A model generated the notes under the pieces. The model did no database searches, was not told where the DNA came from, and saw nothing but the letters and a program-made list of their open reading frames with translations. DNA of 49,325 nucleotides. Origin: Fragilaria crotonensis. Lineage: Eukaryota; Bacillariophyta; Fragilariophyceae; Fragilariales; Fragilariaceae. Below, piece by piece: positions 42,609-49,325 of this stretch. The stretch's first letter is position 1. Every line of letters starts with the position of its first letter. The stretch covers positions 1-49,325 of the forward strand of contig JAKSYS010000480.1 in the NCBI GenBank assembly GCA_022925895.1, in the 5' to 3' direction. The position numbers were made by a program, and so were the translations under genes.

Positions 42609-44374
42609 ATGCCGGCGCAACAACAAGCTCGCGCTCGCTGGAACATCAATGGAGAAGAGTCAGCGGCAATCTTCGGTGCAATCCACCACAAGCTGATCAC
42701 CATCGATCCGCAGCGGACATCAGTGTCGCAACTCACACCTGTCATCGCAAGCTGGCTTCGGGCGAATCCATCTTTGGAACGCAAGTTCGGAGGACATAAT
42801 TTTCGTTGCAATTTTGGAAAGAACTTTCGGAACGTAGTTGCACGTTACGAAAAGTGGCGGAGTGAACCGAGTAAGAAGGTTTATTGCTTCTGTTGCTTTG
42901 TTGAGCGGACTTGTCACTGACACATTGTCAACAGGCAGTGGAGGTAAAGTTCCGGCATCATTTCTTGAGCTAGCAAACGTCAGCATTCCAGCGCGGAACG
43001 AAAACCGAAATCGAGGATTCGAAGACCAACCTGGAAGTGATTCGGACAATCAAAGTTTGTCGATTATTGGTGGAGACGACGACGACGATAACAATAATTT
43101 GAGTAGTGACGACGACGACGACGACGACGAACGGTCAACACTTACTGCCGGAAACGAAACTTCTCCCAACAACAGCGACCCCGAAAATTTTCAAACTGTA
43201 TGTCCTTCCGTGCATGTGACCTTGTTGTTGCTTCTCTGGTTTTTTATCTGTCTCATGAATCTCACCCTTGTGTCCAGCAGGCTGTTGCTCGTTTATCCCT
43301 TGCAGAAAATAAGCCATCTACTAGGATGTTTGTAGACTCATTCAGTGGACCCAATTTTGTCACTGATGCACACGATGGTGGTGTCTTACAACTGACCCAG
43401 AAGTCGGTTGGCATCTTTGTGTTTCTGGAGTCTGGGATGGACATCAGCACTCTCAAACACAAGGTTGTAATTGTTCCGAAGAAGCATGCAAAGATTTTTG
43501 TCGAGGTCAAGCAGCATCTCAACATGCTTGATCCTTTTCTTCTCACACCAGTGGAATCTGCAGGTTGTGAAGAATTTGTCAATTGCGTCCGTGCGTACCT
43601 CCAAGAACGACAACGCAAAGGTGGGCACATCATCAAGGCCGAGGCAACCATCAACGGTGATTTTGAGGAGGGCTTGGTACAGCCCATAATGCAAGCCCCT
43701 GGAGGGCCATGCCGATACAAGGCGATGCCCTCCAACCTCTCTCCATTTAGAATCTCTAATGTCGGCGGACAAGCCCCAACCATTCTCAGGGCGTAGTTCT
43801 GACAACTTTGTTGTTGTGCAAACTCCACAGGGACACCATCAATGCACTCCGAACACCTGAGTATGCAATGCCAATGATGATGGCAAGGTCTCCTGGGTTC
43901 GCCAGTCCACCACCCCATAATTCTTCGTTTACAGGAAGTGCAAGCTATCACCATCATTCTGCTGGCAACTCGCGCTATAGTAGTACAATGGCAGCAGGAG
44001 ATCAATACTCTGATCCACATTCTGACGGTCGCCAATTTGAAGGACCGCCAAATCCTTCTCCTGGTGTTGCTTCATTTGCTGGTGAGACTCCTCAGACACC
44101 TGGACGGCGTCCTGGTAACCTGAAGGATGACAGGCGATACAGCGCTGTTTCTTCTGGAAGGGGAAGCGCTGTAAATGCCAACAGGACCATGGTCTCGCTC
44201 CACCGTGGTGGAAGACTCAGATATGGCAGAGGAAGAGGGAGAAAGGAAAATCACTCCAGTCAAGCGTGTTTGCCAGAGTATGTGAGTGCTGAGTTGTTTG
44301 GCTTGACGAGATCCTCAAGTAAATGTGGTGGTGCCTGCGAATGTTCTGCAACTGGTTGCAGCTCTGTCAATTGA
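42609..44374 (+). CDS. Unknown four-exon gene with acidic and Arg/Gly-rich regions
   Basis: I do not recognise this protein. The model is: exon 1 42609-42870; intron 42871-42934 (GTAAGA to ACAG, 64 bp); exon 2 42935-43197; intron 43198-43277 (GTATGT to CCAG, 80 bp); exon 3 43278-43792; intron 43793-43830 (GTAGTT to ACAG, only 38 bp); exon 4 43831-44374. All joins keep frame and give 527 residues. Exon 1 encodes a compact N-terminal domain (WNINGEESAAIFGAIHHKL, then NFRCNFGKNFRNVVARYEKW). Exon 2 has two Asp runs. Exon 3 encodes a folded-looking domain (FVDSFSGPNFV, VGIFVFLESGMD, KHAKIFVEVKQHLNMLDPFL). Exon 4 is Ser/Pro/His-rich with RYGRGRGRK. The third intron is unusually short and could instead be a frameshift. 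An accessory gene of the nearby divergent transposon is conceivable but untested. Confidence 0.6.
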
Positions 44375-45158
44375 GCAGGGTTACAGAGAAAAAGTACTAG
44401 TGATTATAGCCTTACTAGCACTTCTACTACTCTACTATTATTCATTCACAATGTAGTTCCAATTCAGAATATCTCTGTGACGGTTTTGGTGAAGGCTTTG
44501 CGTGTTGACTGTGGCATATCTGGTGTAGTGTTCTCCAAACTCTTTGTGCTAATTGAAGCACCTACTCGTACCAGGTACAAGGTACAAGTACCAATTGGAG
44601 TACACTCCTATACTGAGTACTGTATATCGTATATTGTACATTTATATCCGATGCAAGTACAGTGTGATTGTTCTTGGTTGGCCGGTACAAGTACGGCGTA
44701 GTACACAATGCACGGTGAAATTGAGCTGCGTTGCTCTAGAATGCACACGTGCGCATGATATAGAACGGGTTACCCCATCTCCCAGTTTGCAACAAGGTCA
44801 CAACCTCACAACTCACGAAATCTTGCTGAGTCCTCGTGTCCTCGTGTACACGTACGGTATGAGTTATGTGTACTCGGAGAACGGTGTACTCCTACGAGAT
44901 ACGAGTACAAGAGCAGTATCAGAATCACGCATACTCGCATACATCGCAAATCGCAAATCGCATATCCAAGTTTCAGAGCTTTCGAGTCCGTCCATCAAAT
45001 ACACTCCAGTACAATCACGTGATCACAAAAGCATATCGCGAACTGTCAGAACCCTCCTCACTCTATATTGTAGTAAGAATTGATTTGCTTTGGTTCACGC
45101 AATCCCACTATTGTTGGTAACATTTCGATCGACCGGTATTTCAGAAGCTGATCATACA
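44375..45158. other. Region upstream of second ANK-kinase gene
   Basis: No gene supported. TAC/GTAC words are dense at 44570-44660 (ACCAGGTACAAGGTACAAGT) and 44850-44915 (TGTACTCGGAGAACGGTGTA), ending about 245 bp before the ankyrin start. Confidence 0.45.
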
Positions 45159-47116
45159 ATGAGCCATACCCTTCGTCTTGATTCGCAATTGATTGACAAC
45201 GCCAGAGATGGTAATCTCGACAAGGTTCTTGAACTCTTGCGAAAAGGGGCAGATTTTTGAATGTCATGGATGCATACGGCAACACTCCACTCATCTGTGC
45301 TAGCTGGAATGGCCATTTGGAAGTGGTTCGTGTTTTCTTGAATGAATCAGGAGTGGATGTGAATGTTACAGGAGAATACGGCAACACGGCCCTCATATGG
45401 GCATGCTTGAAGGGCCATTCGGAAGTCGTGCGTGCTCTATTGAATCACATAGGAGTGGATGTATACATCAAGAATGAAAAGGACGAAACAGCTATTGACG
45501 TGGCTCGCGGCCGTGAGAATGATGCTTTAGCACGTCTCTTGGAGGAGCACAGTGAAAGTGAGAGGCGTCGCGAGGATGCAGAACGAGCACGTCTCTTGGA
45601 GGAGCACGAGCAGAGGCGTCGCGAGGATGCAGAACGCACGTGGGCTGTGGAAGAGAAGAGGCGAACTGAGGAGGAAGAGCAGAGGCGGTACGGTGATGAT
45701 GAACCTCAAGAAGAACAAGACAGACGCAAGCTCCTTCATGTTATGAATACACCATCCGCTGATCCTGTGGAACTCTCCTTGTGGAGTACATCAACCGATG
45801 CCTCACCGACCGCAAACTAGCAAAGGGTGCCTATGGTGATGTTTTCTTGGCGGAAGATAGTCATCTGCCAAAGAGGTTTGCAGTGAAAATGATTAGTCCA
45901 ACGCAATGTGATCAGGAAACGATTGATAACATGCGCAAAAGCTTTCAGATGGAACTGTCGGTAAGTTCTATATCGAGTGTTATCTTTACGCAAAGGGCGT
46001 AATCATCCCTTTCAAAAACAAGGATTTCTAACAGCACACTTTATGCAATATTGCCAGACCCTTAAGCGATTCCGGCATCCCGACATTATTGTCTTGTACG
46101 GTTACAGTTTAAATGTTAACAGTACAATGCAGTACCTGGTGTATGAATATGCCACCAATGGCTCCGTCGCGGACTTCTTTACTGATGATGGTAACAGAGC
46201 CCGCTTGTCGTCAGGTGTTCGATTGTCCATCATGTACCGATTGGCGAGAGCGGTTCACTTCTTACACACGGGTCGGTGCGTAGTGGCAGGCGAAGGTTGG
46301 AGAGTATTTCATCGCGATATCAAGAGTGCCAACATTTGTCTGGCGGACGACTACGCCCCCCGCCTGATTGATTGTGGGCTGGCCAAATTTGTACAAGACG
46401 ACAGCCCCGGCGCTAATCCGGAGCCGCTCCCAGGGTCTCTACGGAGCACATTTGGCGGGCTTGCATTTGGAACGCCTGGATACGTGTGCCCGGATATTCT
46501 CAGAAAGAAGGGCGCAGGACAACAATGTCCCTATATCGCAGCCTATGATGTGTATTCCATTGGCGTCGTCTTGGTGGAGCTAATTTTGGGATGTTTGAAT
46601 GGAGCGCAATCGACGAGAAATGACTCTCAATTTCTTGATGTGTTTGAGAAGTACGTCCAAGAAGGGCGTACATATCAGCGGATTGTCGATGGATGGGAGA
46701 GGCTCATGGGTGATGCCGATCCCACCATAACGTGGAATCCAGGCGCTCTAGAAATTGTATGTAGGGCTGCTATTCAGTGCATGGATCCTCTCCCTGAAGA
46801 AAGGTTGAGCACGATGGAGCTCCTCGATAGGCTGAGCGATGCAGGCATTCAGGATCCCCAAGCGGTGCGTGCTGTAAACAACGGTCCTCTCTGTCGTATT
46901 TGCAACAACAATCGTACAGAGATAACGTGCAGAGACGCCGGTCACGCGCTGTGCACGGTTTGCATCCTGGACCAACTTGGTGAAGACAACGGAAGCCAAC
47001 TTTTGTGCTTGATCAACGGATGCTCAAGCGAAATCCGAGCTCTAGATCTTTATGGACGCATTCCTGTTGAGACGTACAATCGGTTCGTCGAAAGACGAGA
47101 TGAGAGGCAGCTGTGA
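45159..47116 (+). pseudogene. Second ANK-kinase-RING gene, carrying two frame-breaking indels
   Basis: The ATG at 45159 gives the family cap (LIDNARDGNLDKVLELLRKG) but the frame stops at TGA 45258. Two extra bases in a T-run (45254-45259) separate it from the next frame, NVMDAYGNTPLICASWNGHL. Two ANK repeats follow, then the terminal one with tail LARLLEEHSESERRRE, a 57-bp tandem duplication of that tail, and a charged linker. One extra T near 45780 breaks the frame again before the kinase (LAKGAYGDVFLAED, FAVKMI). A 97-bp intron (45961-46057, GTAAGT to CCAG) sits exactly where the sister gene has its intron. Exon 2 (46058-47116) is intact: HRDIKSAN, DCG at 46370-46378, GTPGYVCPD, full C-lobe, zinc module CRIC, GHALCTVC, LLCLINGC, then TGA. 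The glycine loop has lost its first Gly (LAKGAYG). It is either a very young pseudogene or contains two assembly errors. Confidence 0.8.
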
Positions 47117-48235
47117 GACAAATGTATCCTCCGATTTGATATGCAATTTGATGGTTTCCTATCCAAACTTATTGTCGATGTGCTCCAAACTTATTATCGA
47201 TGTGCATGGCATGAAAGAGCGTCCAGGAAGTGGTAGAAGGGGTGGACTTCGTCAAAAAGTGTAAGCGGACAAGGTCATGGAATATCCGTGTCTTGTCTGC
47301 TTGACTCCCACCATCGATGGGTAAGGCCTGACAGCTTCAAAGGAATGGTTAACATACCTTGTGAAGCAAGGATACACCGTTGTCCAGCTTTGTGCACACT
47401 CCCATGTACCAGGGGCACGAAGCCATTGAGATCGGCCGTTGGATTGTGGAGATTGCACTTTAGCTGAAAGTGTGCCTAGGGTCCCAAACCGATTGCCATC
47501 TCTCAACGCCTTCCGTTCCCAACCTCAAATCTATCGTTTCTTGGGCCATACAAAATGATGACGACCTACTATAGCGTGAGTATTCCGCCTGGGAATACCC
47601 TGAAGCCCTAACGTATGCGTGTTCTGCATTTATAGTTCATTTGTATGCAAATAGTTCAAGTGTGCGCTAGTAAAAGAGCATATGGACACAAGGCGAAGCT
47701 CAGTGCAAACTGCCACCCTAGGGAGGTATGCAATTCATGCAAAACTAGGGCGCAAATGACTAAGGCACGTTTTCGATGCCTATGATAAATTCACGCTGCG
47801 ATTTGATGGATCGTGAGAAACAGAGTTCGGTTCTTTCAGCTACAACTTGGCCTCGGCATGACAAGGATCCGGAAGGTGGAAGCGATCGGTTGGCACAATT
47901 CTCCTCACGTGATGTAGAGGATCCATCGTTCTCTACTATTTTGACTGGAGTCTCTTCAGCGTAGCGCATGCAAAGGTTGGCAAGGCTAGGTCCATCTGCT
48001 CCAGCATACGTCGAGACTTCGGTGCGCCTTCGTGAAATTCAAGGGATTGTTTTCCAGCGCGCTGTCATCAGGCTTCAAGGTCCAACAGGATATTGTTCGT
48101 GGGGACAGAGACATGCCCAATGCAACCCGACTCCCGAACTGGAACTGGTTGATTTTTAATGCAACAACGCGATCACTTGGCTTGTCAATGCCGCCGGAGA
48201 CAATCCTTGCTAAAGGAGTCACCATCATCAATGTT
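46400..48235 (+). repeat. Segmental duplication, copy 2 (partner 31758-33980)
   Basis: This is the copy joined to a complete kinase gene, so it is probably the source of the truncated copy at 31.8 kb. Similarity runs past the gene through about 1.1 kb of non-coding and family A sequence. Confidence 0.85.
47117..47530 (+). pseudogene. Decayed CAHS-type C-terminal domain, copy 3
   Basis: Downstream of the RING-module TGA, the DNA reads LVCLTPTIDG, then after a frame change YLVKQGYTVVQLCAHSHVPG, AIEIGRWIVEIAL, a stop (TAG, about 47462), and LKVCLGSQ. It aligns with 24112-24342 and 32650-32860. It shows that the family once ended in this domain. Confidence 0.5.
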
Positions 48236-48951
48236 TCGTTTCACCTAGGGCTTCTCCATCGCAATGTCACACCAGCTATGGGAACTGCCTTTGGCAGTGA
48301 CAACAGAACGTATTTGTGTCCCTCGTCATCATTACCAATCTCCCAATCCAATTCAATATCGTGGACGGCATCGCAATGATCGTCACGCTCATTGTCGTCT
48401 TAGCCCTTCAGCTAGCTTCAACGTACGGTAGCAGCATTCCGCCTCTAAGACTCTGGCAACAATATCGTCGCCAGACATGAAGTGACAGACCTCGTGCGTG
48501 GTGTGCAACGTCGATTGGTAAGGGACCACAGCCAAGTCATTTTCACCGTCATGTTCTTTCTGGAACGAAACATACGCGCTCGGCAATCGCTTTTCTCATG
48601 GAAAGGCTAGCTAGTAGAGAAGAGTATAACCAGTCTCCCCAACCCTCATAATGAAAAAGGTACCCGACACTTTGAACACCCAGTAGCTATTTGCTTGAGT
48701 TTGGACGGCGGCATCCATTGGGCAACCTGATCCATGATTGCTGCTGTTACAAGTGTATCATGTAACACTGGCTGGTCTCGAGGACGACGACGACGAGATG
48801 GAAATGCCGGCTCGTCATCGTCGATTCGTAGATCTGATGGATTCCATGTCGGGGAATAATATGCCGTTTCATCAATATAAGCTAAGGCGACATGAGTGAT
48901 CACCAACGAGCGGGTCTTCAAGATCATAGCGCAAAACGGGGAACCATTCAA
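47930..48951 (-). pseudogene. Relic of unknown gene family A, copy 3
   Basis: Minus-strand frames in order: a 101-codon frame with RRPRDQPVLHDTLVTAAIMD (48951-48646); MPSAYVSFQKEHDGENDLAV then VARVLEAECCYRTLKLAEG (48586-48389); DIELDWEIGNDDEGHKYVLL and LPKAVPIAGVTLRWRSP (about 48370-48250); then LARIVSGGIDKPSDRVVALK, NQFQFGSRVALGM and ISCWTLKPDDSALENNPLNF (48231-47986). Block order matches copy 1 at 15 kb and the end matches copy 2 at 33 kb. Compared with copy 1, about 250 bp between the LEAEC and IELD blocks are missing. Stops separate the frames. Function unknown; convergent with the ANK-kinase-RING gene. Confidence 0.5.
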
Positions 48952-49219
48952 TTGCGATCTGTTTGAAGCTTGGCGATGATTGGCTACTTCACCTCTCTAC
49001 TCCGGTGCTTGGTTCCTCGTTTTTTTCTTCGCAAAGTTCAATGTAGCGACACTGCTTGTCATCAAGGAGCTATCCACCATTCCTACCACACGTCATGGCC
49101 ATCCATGCGACCCAACCATTTTTTCGCGGCTTTTTATGTAGCTGAGTTCCACCTTTCATTAGCTCTAGTGTCTGTAGCAATGCTTGAACGACACACTATA
49201 TCAAAATGGTTGTCTTCGC
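48952..49219. other. Region without recognised gene
   Basis: Nothing recognisable beyond possible family A flanking sequence. Confidence 0.35.
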
Positions 49220-49325
49220 CGACACGTTCTTCCTGGAGTAACACTGTAGGTGCTCTGCAGCAGTTACGTCATCGCAATGAAAGGCAAGGTTGGAGTGCAC
49301 AGTATAACGAGTCTCACCACCACCC
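49220..49325 (-). pseudogene. Start of a further family A-like copy at the window edge
   Basis: The DNA at 49265-49320 (CAATGAAAGGCAAGGTTGGA, then CAGTATAACGAGTCTCACC) aligns with 48595-48645 and 15533-15580 of the other family A copies, so another tandem or partial copy appears to run off the end of the window. Confidence 0.35.

Noticed and set aside
43262-44035. 257-codon minus-strand open frame
   Set aside because: It is antisense to exons 3-4 of the spliced plus-strand gene, where the introns and frames agree. It has no recognisable domain.

Overview
The window is nuclear DNA from a eukaryote, most likely a diatom or a close stramenopile. Three things point there: a short heat-shock-factor-type regulator of the kind expanded in diatoms, an ARC5/DRP5B-type plastid-division dynamin that starts with a secretory signal peptide (expected where plastids sit inside the endomembrane system), and sparse short GT-AG introns of about 40-100 bp. 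I see no bacterial operons, rRNA, convincing tRNA or CRISPR. The organism call is an inference; no organellar or rDNA marker is present.

Layout. 1.3-4.1 kb: intact dynamin-like GTPase. 5.5-6.3 kb: intact HSF-type transcription factor, followed by a degenerate ~65-bp repeat field that recurs at 10.9-11.2 kb. 8.5-18.4 kb: three plus-strand ankyrin-repeat (ANK) genes in different states of decay, with relics between them of a 2-oxoglutarate oxygenase and of two unidentified gene families (here called A and C). 19.3-19.75 kb: relic of an STE20/Hippo-type kinase. 20.6-24.3 kb: the best preserved ANK-protein kinase-RING-like gene (one intron), followed in the same frame by a duplicated RING-like module and a further C-terminal domain, each cut off by one stop codon. 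26.1-29.5 kb: a long ANK gene broken by one nonsense codon and several frameshifts. 31.8-34 kb: a 5'-truncated kinase-RING segment that is a segmental copy of 46.4-48.2 kb. 29.7-37.1 kb: further degraded unknown gene families. 39.2-40.1 kb: minus-strand DDE transposase relic. 42.6-44.4 kb: a four-exon unknown gene on the plus strand. 45.2-47.1 kb: second ANK-kinase-RING gene, carrying two indels.

How it fits together. The dominant biology is a birth-and-death cluster of one modular gene family: N-terminal ANK array, a helical tail around a RLLEEH core, a charged linker, a Pelle/plant-receptor-like kinase with a DCG instead of DFG motif, a C3HC4-like zinc module, and an unassigned C-terminal domain marked by a CAHS motif. 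ANK-only members keep the first part of the architecture and stop at or before the helical tail, so they look like truncated derivatives rather than a separate family. The same unknown minus-strand family (A) lies tail-to-tail with the kinase genes at 33 and 48 kb, so the duplicated unit probably contained both genes. A sensing or interaction role (as for other repeat-kinase families) is plausible but is not shown by the sequence. The dynamin and HSF genes are single, intact and unrelated to this cluster.
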